From an uncultured Lachnospiraceae bacterium (GTDB lineage: Bacteria > Bacillota_A > Clostridia > Lachnospirales > Lachnospiraceae): DNA of 21,377 nt. Positions 7,902 through 15,582 of this stretch are shown one piece after another. The number at the start of each line of letters is the position of its first letter. Positions within the stretch are counted from its first letter, which is position 1. The position numbers and the translations under genes were made by a program. The stretch lies in NCBI GenBank assembly GCA_902795835.1, contig CADBNA010000243.1, forward strand, positions 1-21,377. Reading direction: 5' to 3'. Under the pieces are notes generated by a model that was given only the letters and a program-made list of their open reading frames with translations, did no database searches and had not been told where the DNA came from.

Positions 7902-8773
7902 GACATACGGAACGCATCCCGGGCACCCAGAAGACCCAGCCTCAGCTTTTCCCGTCTGCCGTCTTCGTATAAAAAAACCAGAAGCATATTTCTGGCCACG
8001 CGAAGGGCTGTTCTGGTCATGGATACATGGGGATGTTTTCTCGCCAGATACAATTCGTTCCGTACGATATAATATCTTCGCCAGGTCTGCTGGTTGTATA
8101 CGATCTGCCGCGTGCCCAGAAAAGGCACATTCCGCCCGTGGCCGACCTCATGAAGAAGGCCTTCATAGGGAATCCGGAGAATCCGGTACCCGGCTTCCTG
8201 CAGGGAATAGCAGATATCGGTATCGACAAAATCAATAAAAAGCCGCGCCTCATAGCCCGGTGTTCTGCGATAGGCGTCCACGCGCATAAAACATCCCGCC
8301 GTGATGCAATTCTCCACTTCCGTTACGCTGTCTTCCGCCGGGGAGCCGGTCACAGAAAAATTCCTGTCTTTTATTATGCAGGTGTAGGCGCCTGCAGGGC
8401 CGCTGCCGGCATCTTCCGGCAGGAGCGCCGCTTTTGCGTACTGCTCCAGCAGTTCCGGAGCCGCCACGGAATCCTGATCCAGCGTCAGTACCCATGAAGC
8501 CTCTCTCTGACAGGCTTCACGCATAATCCAGCGGAGCGAGGCTGCTACACCGATATTCCTGTTGTTTTCCCGGAACACAAGCGTGCGCAGGTTTTCCTGC
8601 GGCAGTGTCTCTTTCAGGATGCTGAGAATCCACTGTTTTTCCGCGTTGTCCGTCCCGTTGTCTGCAAAAGCAAGCGTCATGTCCGGTGACAGCTGCGGAG
8701 CCAGAGCCTCCATATTCTGCCGGAAACGGTCCGGATCCGGATGAAACAAAACGATGCCTATCAGAATTTTCAT
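7874..8773 (-). CDS. GT2 glycosyltransferase, RfbF/WbbL rhamnosyltransferase type
   Basis: This 299-residue family 2 enzyme starts MKILIGIVLFHPDPDRFRQNM, then FADNGTDN (Asp38), RENNRNIGVAASLRW and WVLTLDQDSV (Asp99, Asp101). The sequence LDQDS preceded by NxGVA is characteristic of dTDP-rhamnosyltransferases of the RfbF type. Later segments are IDFVDTDICYSLQEAGYRI (acidic base region) and LLHEVGH. The ATG overlaps the stop of the HAD gene as ATGA, so the pair is likely translationally coupled and functionally linked. The LCP gene lies 106 bp downstream, with a promoter at the very end of this gene. The rhamnose donor is family-based inference, and no rhamnose synthesis genes are nearby. Confidence 0.88.
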   Translation of the reverse strand: MKILIGIVLFHPDPDRFRQNMEALAPQLSPDMTLAFADNGTDNAEKQWILSILKETLPQENLRTLVFRENNRNIGVAASLRWIMREACQREASWVLTLDQDSVAAPELLEQYAKAALLPEDAGSGPAGAYTCIIKDRNFSVTGSPAEDSVTEVENCITAGCFMRVDAYRRTPGYEARLFIDFVDTDICYSLQEAGYRILRIPYEGLLHEVGHGRNVPFLGTRQIVYNQQTWRRYYIVRNELYLARKHPHVSMTRTALRVARNMLLVFLYEDGRREKLRLGLLGARDAFRMSCQENAKVV

Positions 8774-10764
8774 ATTCGTTTCCCTTTTTCAGCTGCCCGC
8801 CGCACTGCCGAAATCAATTCGTATCCCGGCAGGCGTTCCGACCGGAAGCTTCCCCTGAGCGTGGCAATGCGCCAGCCGGATTCTTTCAGTGCGGCAAGAA
8901 GGCTCACCGGATGCAGCACAGCCGGAGGATCGGCAGCAGGTGCAAGAATCCGGTTTTCGCCGTCGCTGATCCGAAAACTGCCAAAACGCCGGATCGCCTC
9001 AAGATCGGGAGCATTTCCCAGAAGAGAGAAATTCCGGAAAACCGTCTCGGGTTCCCACATAAGGCTGAACTCCTGTTTGTCTGCAAGGTCGGCCAGGCAG
9101 GCGAGAGCTCCGGCCTGCAGTTCCTGCACGGCGCGGGCTTCCCTGCTGTCAGGTTCATACTCGGGATCCGCCAGCCTGGGCACAATCCGAAGGTCTGCAT
9201 CCCTTTCGAACCGCTCTGTAGAGCCATGTGCCGCCCCGAAAAAGAACTCAAAGAGAGGCACAAAATTCTGCATCCGGGCATATTCGTCTTCGCGCTCCCC
9301 CGGACCAAACAGATAGCCCGCACCCCGGATCGTTCTGCCGCCCATGGCAGCCGCATCCGGATTCAGGCCGACATAATACCCCCGTATCTCTGCCGGAATG
9401 CCGGCAGATTCTGCTGCATCGAGCAGGGCGCGCTGCATGTTTCCGTGCCATCCGATATCGACAATGCCGATCTTTCCGGTAAATCTGCTCTGTCGCAGAT
9501 ATTCTGTCAGCAGCCCGTATTCCTCTTCTGCATTTGCCTGCATTCTCCCGCTGATCCTGTCAAAGAAGCCGTTCAGTCTTCCATCCTGGATCATGCTCCG
9601 CAGAGGATATACCCTGTCGGGATCCAGGCCGCAGTCAGCGAGTTCCTGTCCGCAGCTGCCGGCATCCAGGCCGATCTGTTTCAGAAAGACATGCATTGTG
9701 CCGTAAACCGGCCAGAACATCCTGCGGCTCAGTTCCTCTGCCGTGCTGCAGCTGCGCAGTGTGGGTACGATAAGGGCACGCCGGGAAGCGTACAGATAAG
9801 AATGCCCGCAGCCATTCCTGATGCTTCTGCTGAAAGCCTTTTCGAGAAGGGCGCCATCCCTCGCCAGAAAAAACAGATGCTCGATCCCGTCCTCTGCCGT
9901 CTTCCTTTCCAGCCACCTGCTGAACCCGTACAGAAGGGGGCCGAGCAGGGAATAACCCATGCGTCTGTAATACGGAAGGCAGGCGGCGTGATTGTCCGTA
10001 AACCGGCAAAGACTTCTGTAGTCTTCCCGGAGCGCATCTGTGCGGAAGCCGCGGTCATTAAAAAAATCGCCTCTCTGAACATCCCGGCTGACCGGAAAAA
10101 CCTGGAGACCTGCCAGCACGGCCTGAATGCCGTCCGACATAAAATTGTCGCCTATATGCAGCACATCCGAAGGCGTCAGATTCAGTCTTTCGCAGACCCT
10201 GCGGTACAGGCCGCCCCTGCGCTTTGTGCACAGTTCTTCAGAAGAGAGAAACAGATGTCCTTCCGCCACGGCATACCCGCATTTGGCCAGCATGCGCCGC
10301 ACACAGTCCGCCGGCAGGTACATATCAGACACCAGCACCACTGTCTTGTTCCTGCGGAGGCAGTAATCCCACACTTTTTTCAGATCCGGATCAGGTTCGG
10401 CCAGCGCCTCTTCCCATCGCTGTTCCATGCCGGCAAGTTCCCGCAGCATCTGCGAATTCAGGTCCGGCTCTGACAGGCGCATATAGATATCTGTCAGAGT
10501 CACTTCCTCCTGAACGCCGCTGTCAACCAGTTCCGCCCTGGCCCGCTGTTCGGCAAGCAGTCTTTTTTCTGCAAAATGGCTTCTTTTCCCGTATTGCCGG
10601 TCCAGTTCCCTCTCCATCATAGTAAACACAGATGGCGGTGCAGCCGCATCACGGCGGATCAGCGTGTCAAAAATATCAAAAGAAATCACAGGATACCTGT
10701 CAATCAGGGACTGCAGTCCTTTCAGGCAGGAAGACCGGCGTTTTCCCGTGTACCCATGCAGCAT
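8770..10764 (-). CDS. Two-domain HAD-superfamily protein of polysaccharide loci (COG5610-like)
   Basis: This 664-residue protein has a HAD domain at about 25-235. Motif I is VISFDIFDTLIRRD (Asp30, Asp33), motif II is VVLVSDMYLP, a Lys/Arg-rich stretch lies near KRRGGLYRR, and motif IV is VLHIGDNFMSDGIQA. A second domain at about 255-560 contains FLARDGALLEKAF and IGIVDIGWHGNMQRALL, seen in large HAD-like proteins encoded next to glycosyltransferases. Residue 32, two after the presumed nucleophile, is Phe rather than the Asp usual in HAD phosphatases; the second Asp is at +3. The reaction is therefore uncertain and may not be simple phosphate hydrolysis. The gene starts six bases after sugar transferase B and overlaps the GT2 gene by four bases. 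Confidence 0.75.
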   Translation of the reverse strand: MLHGYTGKRRSSCLKGLQSLIDRYPVISFDIFDTLIRRDAAAPPSVFTMMERELDRQYGKRSHFAEKRLLAEQRARAELVDSGVQEEVTLTDIYMRLSEPDLNSQMLRELAGMEQRWEEALAEPDPDLKKVWDYCLRRNKTVVLVSDMYLPADCVRRMLAKCGYAVAEGHLFLSSEELCTKRRGGLYRRVCERLNLTPSDVLHIGDNFMSDGIQAVLAGLQVFPVSRDVQRGDFFNDRGFRTDALREDYRSLCRFTDNHAACLPYYRRMGYSLLGPLLYGFSRWLERKTAEDGIEHLFFLARDGALLEKAFSRSIRNGCGHSYLYASRRALIVPTLRSCSTAEELSRRMFWPVYGTMHVFLKQIGLDAGSCGQELADCGLDPDRVYPLRSMIQDGRLNGFFDRISGRMQANAEEEYGLLTEYLRQSRFTGKIGIVDIGWHGNMQRALLDAAESAGIPAEIRGYYVGLNPDAAAMGGRTIRGAGYLFGPGEREDEYARMQNFVPLFEFFFGAAHGSTERFERDADLRIVPRLADPEYEPDSREARAVQELQAGALACLADLADKQEFSLMWEPETVFRNFSLLGNAPDLEAIRRFGSFRISDGENRILAPAADPPAVLHPVSLLAALKESGWRIATLRGSFRSERLPGYELISAVRRAAEKGKRI

Positions 10765-10770
10765 GGCAGC

Positions 10771-12057
10771 TCACCTCTCCCGGAACAAAGCCCGTATCGT
10801 CAGCATAATCAGCCGGATATCCATGACCAGGGACTGATTCTCAATGTACAGGAGATCCAGCTTCAGGCGGTCGAGCGGTGTTGTGTCCGCCGTCCCGAAT
10901 ACCTGGGCATAGCCTGTCAGTCCTCCCTTTACACTCATGCGGTAGCGGAATTCCGGAAGCTCGCGGCACCGTGCGTCCACATAATCAATGCGCTCCGGCC
11001 GGGGGCCCACAAAGCTCATGTCTCCCAGAAAAATATTGATCAGCTGAGGCAGTTCATCAAGATGCAGTCTCTTCACCGCCCAGGATTCCCTGTCATCTGA
11101 CCGGGGTTTGCTGCGGAACCGCAGCATGCGGAAAATGCGGCCGTTTTCCGTATAGCGTTCCTCCCGATCAAAAACCGGCCTCCCGTATTTCAGCAGGATC
11201 CAGAGCGAAGCAGCCAGGAGAACAGGAGAAAGCAGCACGAGCAGGACGGCAGCCATCAGTCGGTCCAGAATGGCTTTCAGTCTTCTGCGGCTGGAATTAT
11301 GGTACGCATATTCATATTTCATCAGCGGCGTATCGAGAAGATGCTTGGCTTCGCAGCCCATATTCAGAATGGCCGGAATGCCGGCCGTGTAATAAAAAGG
11401 AAGGTTGCGCTTCAGGCACTCTCCGATAATCTCACTCCGTCTGACGGTCGGCACATCATACATGACGACCGTTTCGCAGCGGTCCAGTTCGTCGCGGATG
11501 CGAGGGTCACTGTCGGGAAGGGTCGCGGTAAAACGGAACAGATGACTGTATTTGCGGAGAAGACGCCGTTCGAACCGGAGTCCTTCCTCGATCGTGCGCT
11601 CCGACCCGTAGAGCAGGAGCGTCCGGTTGGGGAGGACATGTGTGATGTAATATCGTTTATAAATAACGACAATGACAGCCGTGCCCGTTATCTGCAGGAA
11701 ATAGATGCCAATACCCGGAAGGAGATTGATCAGGTGGTGCGAAAACATATAAACGCGGAAATCATCTGATACAAGAATGACCTGTGCCATCAGAAACGCA
11801 TCCGCCACAAACAGGGAGATCGCATGAGAAACCACCACCTCTGTAGTCTCTGACGAAACGAAGCTGAACGCCTTATACATATGGCAGCAGCCATTGTAAA
11901 GAAGAAAAAACAGAATAATGCTCACGGCCGCTCCGAGGCTGCGGAAGGCATCAAAAACAAGGCCGTTGTATACCAGCAGCCAGATAAAGGCAAACCACCC
12001 GGTATTCCAGACGCGCAGCAAAAATCGCGCGATAGTTGTCAGATGCCTGTCTCCCAA
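10771..12057 (-). CDS. Polyprenyl-phosphate sugar phosphotransferase B, paralogue with shortened catalytic segment
   Basis: This protein of about 428 residues has the same layout as sugar transferase A: N-terminal helices (RFLLRVWNTGWFAFIWLL onward), a middle domain (TLLLYGSERT), and a C-terminal catalytic domain (PVFDREERYTENG, MLRFRS, LHLDELPQL, GDMSFVGPRPE, GGLTGYAQVFGT). The Asp-Glu dyad is kept. The stretch between RFRS and LDE is about 15 residues shorter than in A and lacks the DPRITRVGRFIR portion; a Lys stands where A has Arg five residues before the catalytic Asp. The start is TTG in either case. TTG at 12057 has GGAG eight bases upstream and aligns exactly with Met of paralogue A; TTG at 12063 is two bases from that site. 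It opens an operon with the HAD and GT2 genes. Confidence 0.85.
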   Translation of the reverse strand: MGDRHLTTIARFLLRVWNTGWFAFIWLLVYNGLVFDAFRSLGAAVSIILFFLLYNGCCHMYKAFSFVSSETTEVVVSHAISLFVADAFLMAQVILVSDDFRVYMFSHHLINLLPGIGIYFLQITGTAVIVVIYKRYYITHVLPNRTLLLYGSERTIEEGLRFERRLLRKYSHLFRFTATLPDSDPRIRDELDRCETVVMYDVPTVRRSEIIGECLKRNLPFYYTAGIPAILNMGCEAKHLLDTPLMKYEYAYHNSSRRRLKAILDRLMAAVLLVLLSPVLLAASLWILLKYGRPVFDREERYTENGRIFRMLRFRSKPRSDDRESWAVKRLHLDELPQLINIFLGDMSFVGPRPERIDYVDARCRELPEFRYRMSVKGGLTGYAQVFGTADTTPLDRLKLDLLYIENQSLVMDIRLIMLTIRALFRER

Positions 12058-12110
12058 GATCAATACTCCATACAGCCGTTATCTCTGAACAGCCCGAACC
12101 AATCCCCCAC

Positions 12111-12139
12111 ATTATGCCCTATTTTGCCCTTTTAATCAA
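12111..12139 (-). promoter_or_regulatory. Promoter for the sugar transferase B - HAD - GT2 operon
   Basis: Read on the minus strand: TTGATT (12134-12139), a 17-bp spacer, then CATAAT (12111-12116). It starts directly after the ferredoxin terminator and about 55 bp upstream of the TTG start. Confidence 0.55.
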
Positions 12140-12142
12140 GAC

Positions 12143-12170
12143 AAAAAAGGCAGGGCAGCCGCCCCGCCTT
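12143..12170 (-). terminator. Intrinsic terminator after the ferredoxin gene
   Basis: On the minus strand AAGGCGGGGC pairs with GCCCTGCCTT (10 bp, one G-T wobble) around loop GGCT, followed by a run of six T. It separates the ferredoxin gene from the polysaccharide operon. Confidence 0.85.
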
Positions 12171-12202
12171 CCGGTGCCGAACCATCCCCGGCACAGTCCT
12201 TA

Positions 12203-12592
12203 TCAACTTTCCACTATTTCCAGAATACCCATCGGGCAGGCCTTTGCGCAGATTCCGCAGGCTATACACTTGGATGTGACCGGAGATTCCGGAGCTTTGA
12301 CCATGACATGCATCGGGCATACTTCAACGCAGTCGCCGCAGCCCGTGCAGAGCTTCTTGTCAATGACATAGGTTCCCTTCTTGTTCTGACTGATCGCATT
12401 CTGCTTGCAGGTTCTCGCGCATTTCCCGCACTGCAGGCAGACATTGGGCGCCGGTTCGCCGTCCTTGCCGACTACAATCTGAATACAGGACTTTGCCGGG
12501 TCAAACACCTTGTAGAACGCGGTTGAGCATGCATCCACACAGGCCAGGCAGGCCATACACGCTTTTTTGTCTGTAACCTTCAGTTTTTTCAT
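12203..12592 (-). CDS. Ferredoxin-like protein with four 4Fe-4S cysteine motifs
   Basis: This small, soluble electron carrier of 129 residues has four CxxCxxCxxxC motifs in order: CMACLACVDAC, CLQCGKCARTC, CTGCGDCVEVCP and CIACGICAKACP. The last two carry the proline typical of bacterial ferredoxins. The pattern resembles iron-sulfur electron transfer subunits of oxidoreductases, but no catalytic partner is encoded next to it, so its redox partner is unknown. The ATG at 12592 is preferred, with AAGGAGG about 11 bases upstream. An ATG 33 bases further up has no ribosome site. It has its own promoter and terminator, so it is probably transcribed alone as well as by readthrough from the L,D-transpeptidase gene. 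Confidence 0.88.
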   Translation of the reverse strand: MKKLKVTDKKACMACLACVDACSTAFYKVFDPAKSCIQIVVGKDGEPAPNVCLQCGKCARTCKQNAISQNKKGTYVIDKKLCTGCGDCVEVCPMHVMVKAPESPVTSKCIACGICAKACPMGILEIVES

Positions 12593-12636
12593 TATGTACA
12601 GTTCCTCCTTAACGAAAATACCCATTACTTATGACT

Positions 12637-12666
12637 ATTATAGAAGATACGATCATTGTTAGTCAT
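12637..12666 (-). promoter_or_regulatory. Promoter for the ferredoxin gene
   Basis: Read on the minus strand: ATGACT (12661-12666), an 18-bp spacer, then a perfect TATAAT (12637-12642). The leader is about 40 bases. The -35 match is moderate, the -10 excellent. Confidence 0.5.
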
Positions 12667-12679
12667 TAGCAACTTCTGT

Positions 12680-14524
12680 TCAGTGGAACTCATACGGTTC
12701 AGAATAATACACGACTACCGGTGTCTCCAGAGTCAGATTCTCATAGATCTCCTGGGCAGCATCATAGGGAAGATTGATGCAACCGTGTGAACCGCTGTAG
12801 ATATAGATATCTCCGCCAAAGGCATACTGCCAGGTTGCGTCATGCATGCCGACGCCGTCATTGTTCAGCTTCATCCAGTAATTCACCGGCGCCACCCAGC
12901 TCTCTCCGCCGTTCGTTCCGCGGAGAACCGCATTCTGCTGCATGGCCAGCGGATAGTATATTCCTTCCGGAGTGTACCGGGATTCCGTCATGGTTCCGGA
13001 AATGACATCCGTCTCCAGAATCTGTCTGCCGTCCTTATACATCCACAGATGCTGTTTGCTCAGATCAACCTCTACGTAAGAATCTCCCACACCGTCATGG
13101 TCGCTCATGGGTGCGGCTTCCCGGTAAAGGTAGCAGGGCTCCCGGACTGTGACGCCTTTGTTTTCCAGATCGCTCTTGAGCTGCTGCAGTTCGCTTTCGC
13201 GATCCACCTCCCAGCCATAGTAGTCATTGCCGTCAACGATGGTCTCTCCGCCGGAAGTCATGGTAAAAGTACGTTCCTTTCCGAAAGAATCAATCGACTC
13301 AGCCAGATTATCTACATACTTCATCAGATTGGTATTCCAGGTATAGGTATCCTTCCTGAATCCCTCCGTATCATCCTTTACCAGCCAGTTCTGCAGTGTT
13401 TCCCCGTCCAGCACCACGTCTCCGCCCGGTGTCTGCAGGGTGACGCTGACAGCCGCCAGTTCATTGAGCTGCTCCGTATCGCGGGTCAGCTGCTTATCGT
13501 CTTCCCGCACGGCAGGTACGGCATACGCGCCGCTGACTTCTTCCACATTCAGCTCCCTGTCGCCATCCTCGACAGCCTGGCATGCCGCCTTGAAAACCGT
13601 TTCTTCATCCAGCAGGGAACCTTCTTTCTCCGGAACAATCACAAACCTGTCTTTTTCGGCATCCCAGACGCGCACGGCATCCTCCGGCGCCTTCATGTTG
13701 GCTCTCTGCAGCTCCGGCAGTTCGCCGAGACTCTTTCGCAGCAGTTCCGGGTCATAGGAAGTATCCAGTCTGGCATCGATAATATCCGGCTTTTTCAGGC
13801 CCTGATACCAGTGATAGGCATCCTGGCTTTCCATCAGCCTGGAAACACTCCCGTCTGATACGTACGCATAGCCGAAGCTCTCTTTCGGCAGCGTCTCTGA
13901 CTGTCCGTCCCGAAAATGAAGGGTCAGCGAGTAATCCAGGGCTTTTTTCGAGAGAAGCATCTCCACTTCATTTACGGTCTTGTTTGACACGTCATTGCCG
14001 TTTACCCGGGTTCCCTGCCGGAAATGATTCTGATAAAACTGCGCCTGCCGGTAAAACTGTGAAGCGGCAACCGAGCCCAGAACGGCAACCAGGAGAACCG
14101 CCGCCAGAAGGATATTTCTCTGCAGGATCCAGTTTTCCCCGTCCGCAGCTTCTTTCTGGCTGTTTTCCTGTCTGCTCTGTGTGAACCGCGTCATGATGCG
14201 GGCCAGGCCCGCCTTTGCAGCAGTCCGGGCTTTCCGGAATCTTCTGCCGGCAGTGTCCCGGAAATCGTGCAGGCCGTTCATAAGACCGGCATACATTCCT
14301 TCCGGCTTGCCATCGGCAGGCCGGGCGGCGCGCATTCCGCCCTCTGCTATCCCTTCTTTTCCGGTCCGGCTTTTCCCGGCAGCAGTCCTTTCCCTTCTGC
14401 CCATGCCGGATGTCAGATTCGTCATGCCGTCCCCCGTCACAACGCCTCCGGAAGAACTGTTCCCGCCTGCCCAGTCCGGCAGATGAAGGCCTCCTCCAAA
14501 CCCCTTTTCCCAATTCTTGCTCAT
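12680..14524 (-). CDS. Membrane-anchored L,D-transpeptidase (YkuD domain) with PG-binding-4 domains and long basic N-terminal tail
   Basis: This 614-residue enzyme should form or edit 3-3 crosslinks in peptidoglycan. Residues 1-130 are a Gly/Arg/Lys-rich, probably disordered cytoplasmic tail, and a single helix spans about 136-155. Outside the membrane, about 170-300 and 345-460 look like two PG_binding_4-type modules (GTRVNGNDVSNKTVNEVE; GGETIVDGNDYYGWEVD). The YkuD domain is at about 482-608, with GMHDATW (His561) and SHGCINLPYDAA (His580, Cys582 nucleophile), and EVDLSKQHLWMYKDG as its first strand. The ATG at 14524 has only a G-rich weak ribosome site, GGGGG, close to the start. It lies 24 bp behind the asnA terminator, leaving little room for its own promoter. 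The enzyme class is certain. The function of the long tail is unknown. Confidence 0.92.
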   Translation of the reverse strand: MSKNWEKGFGGGLHLPDWAGGNSSSGGVVTGDGMTNLTSGMGRRERTAAGKSRTGKEGIAEGGMRAARPADGKPEGMYAGLMNGLHDFRDTAGRRFRKARTAAKAGLARIMTRFTQSRQENSQKEAADGENWILQRNILLAAVLLVAVLGSVAASQFYRQAQFYQNHFRQGTRVNGNDVSNKTVNEVEMLLSKKALDYSLTLHFRDGQSETLPKESFGYAYVSDGSVSRLMESQDAYHWYQGLKKPDIIDARLDTSYDPELLRKSLGELPELQRANMKAPEDAVRVWDAEKDRFVIVPEKEGSLLDEETVFKAACQAVEDGDRELNVEEVSGAYAVPAVREDDKQLTRDTEQLNELAAVSVTLQTPGGDVVLDGETLQNWLVKDDTEGFRKDTYTWNTNLMKYVDNLAESIDSFGKERTFTMTSGGETIVDGNDYYGWEVDRESELQQLKSDLENKGVTVREPCYLYREAAPMSDHDGVGDSYVEVDLSKQHLWMYKDGRQILETDVISGTMTESRYTPEGIYYPLAMQQNAVLRGTNGGESWVAPVNYWMKLNNDGVGMHDATWQYAFGGDIYIYSGSHGCINLPYDAAQEIYENLTLETPVVVYYSEPYEFH

Positions 14525-14547
14525 AATACCCCCGCTGTATGTTTCTT

Positions 14548-14584
14548 AAAAATCCGCCCTCTCTCCCCTTACAAAAGGCGGATT
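14548..14584 (-). terminator. Intrinsic terminator overlapping the asnA stop codon
   Basis: On the minus strand AATCCGCC (14577-14584) pairs with GGCGGATT (14551-14558), followed by TTTTT-like sequence down to 14548. The first arm encodes the last asnA codons and the TAA lies in the loop. It ends only about 24 bp before the L,D-transpeptidase ATG. Confidence 0.75.
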
Positions 14585-15582
14585 CCGGCTGCTCTGCAGG
14601 CACGCCGGGTATCCTCATCCCAGATACTTGTCTGAACTTCACCAATGTGGGCCGAACCGAGAAGCAGCATGCACAGTCTGCTCTGGCCGATGCCGCCGCC
14701 TATCGTATAAGGAAGCCTGCCTGCAAGCAATTCCCTGTGGTACATCAGATCTTTGCGTTCTTCATGTCCTGACAGCCGGAGCTGCTCCAGCAGGCTTTCC
14801 GGACTGACGCGGATGCCCATGCTGCTGATTTCGAAACTGCACTGCAGAGGCTCATTCCAGAATAGAATATCCCCGTTCAGATCCCAGTCGTCATAGTCTG
14901 GCGCACGGCCGTCATGCGGTTTTCCGTCCGGCAGTTCACGGCCGATCTTTTCGATGAAGGTCGTTCCGTTCTCCCGGACAAACACATTCTCCCTCTCCTT
15001 CGGAGTGAGGTCCGGGTACAATCTCTGCAGATCCTCTGTCGTCACAAACGTAACGCTGTTGGAATGAACCGGCAGGATATCCAGCGCTGAAAACCTTGCA
15101 TGCAGATTCAGCTCCGTGGCGCAGATCGCCGAAACGATTTTGCGCACAATGCTCTCCAGGAAGGGAATATTTCTGTCCCCGACGTCAATGACGCGCTCCC
15201 AGTCCCACTGGTCTACATAGATGCTGTGAAGATTGTCCAGCTCTTCATCCTTGCGGATGGCATTCATATCCGTATACAGGCCCTTCCCAACGCGGAAATC
15301 ATAGTCCCGGAGCGCCACACGCTTCCACTTCGCCAGTGACTGCACAATCTGGGCGTTCGTGCCGGAAGCCGTCACCGTAAAGGACACCGGCTCCTCAACG
15401 CCGTTCAGGTCATCATTAAGGCCCAGCCCGGCCTGTACAAAAAGCGGTGCCGAGGCGCGCTGCAGCTTCAGCGACGCGGCCAGCAGATCCGCAAAGTCAT
15501 GTTTGATCAGGCCAATGGCCTTCTGTGTGTCGTATAGGTTCAGCACCGGATGATAGCCGGCGGGAATAATGCAGCTGCTCAT
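14569..15582 (-). CDS. asnA: Aspartate-ammonia ligase (asparagine synthetase A)
   Basis: This 337-residue cytoplasmic enzyme makes L-asparagine from L-aspartate, ammonia and ATP through an aspartyl-adenylate. The length is close to the usual 330 or so. Family signs are IKHDFADLLAASLKLQRASAPLFV, LNDDLNGVEEPVSF, KWKRVALRDYDF, GLYTDMNAIRKDEELDNLHSIYVDQWDWE, and the C-terminal class II synthetase-like motif LPYTIGGGIGQSRLCMLLL. All are intact. The ATG overlaps the stop of the CorC/HlyC gene as ATGA, with AGGAGG six bases upstream, so it is translated as part of that operon. Coupling to a membrane transporter and a STAS protein is unusual and its meaning is not evident. A terminator closes the gene. 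Confidence 0.97.
   Translation of the reverse strand: MSSCIIPAGYHPVLNLYDTQKAIGLIKHDFADLLAASLKLQRASAPLFVQAGLGLNDDLNGVEEPVSFTVTASGTNAQIVQSLAKWKRVALRDYDFRVGKGLYTDMNAIRKDEELDNLHSIYVDQWDWERVIDVGDRNIPFLESIVRKIVSAICATELNLHARFSALDILPVHSNSVTFVTTEDLQRLYPDLTPKERENVFVRENGTTFIEKIGRELPDGKPHDGRAPDYDDWDLNGDILFWNEPLQCSFEISSMGIRVSPESLLEQLRLSGHEERKDLMYHRELLAGRLPYTIGGGIGQSRLCMLLLGSAHIGEVQTSIWDEDTRRACRAAGIRLL

Noticed and set aside
8686..10473. 595-residue open frame on the plus strand
   Set aside because: It is antisense to the HAD gene. Composition is Arg/Ala/Pro/Gln-rich noise and the minus-strand protein has intact motifs.
12842..13858. 338-residue open frame on the plus strand
   Set aside because: It is a shadow of the L,D-transpeptidase gene, without family features or start signals.
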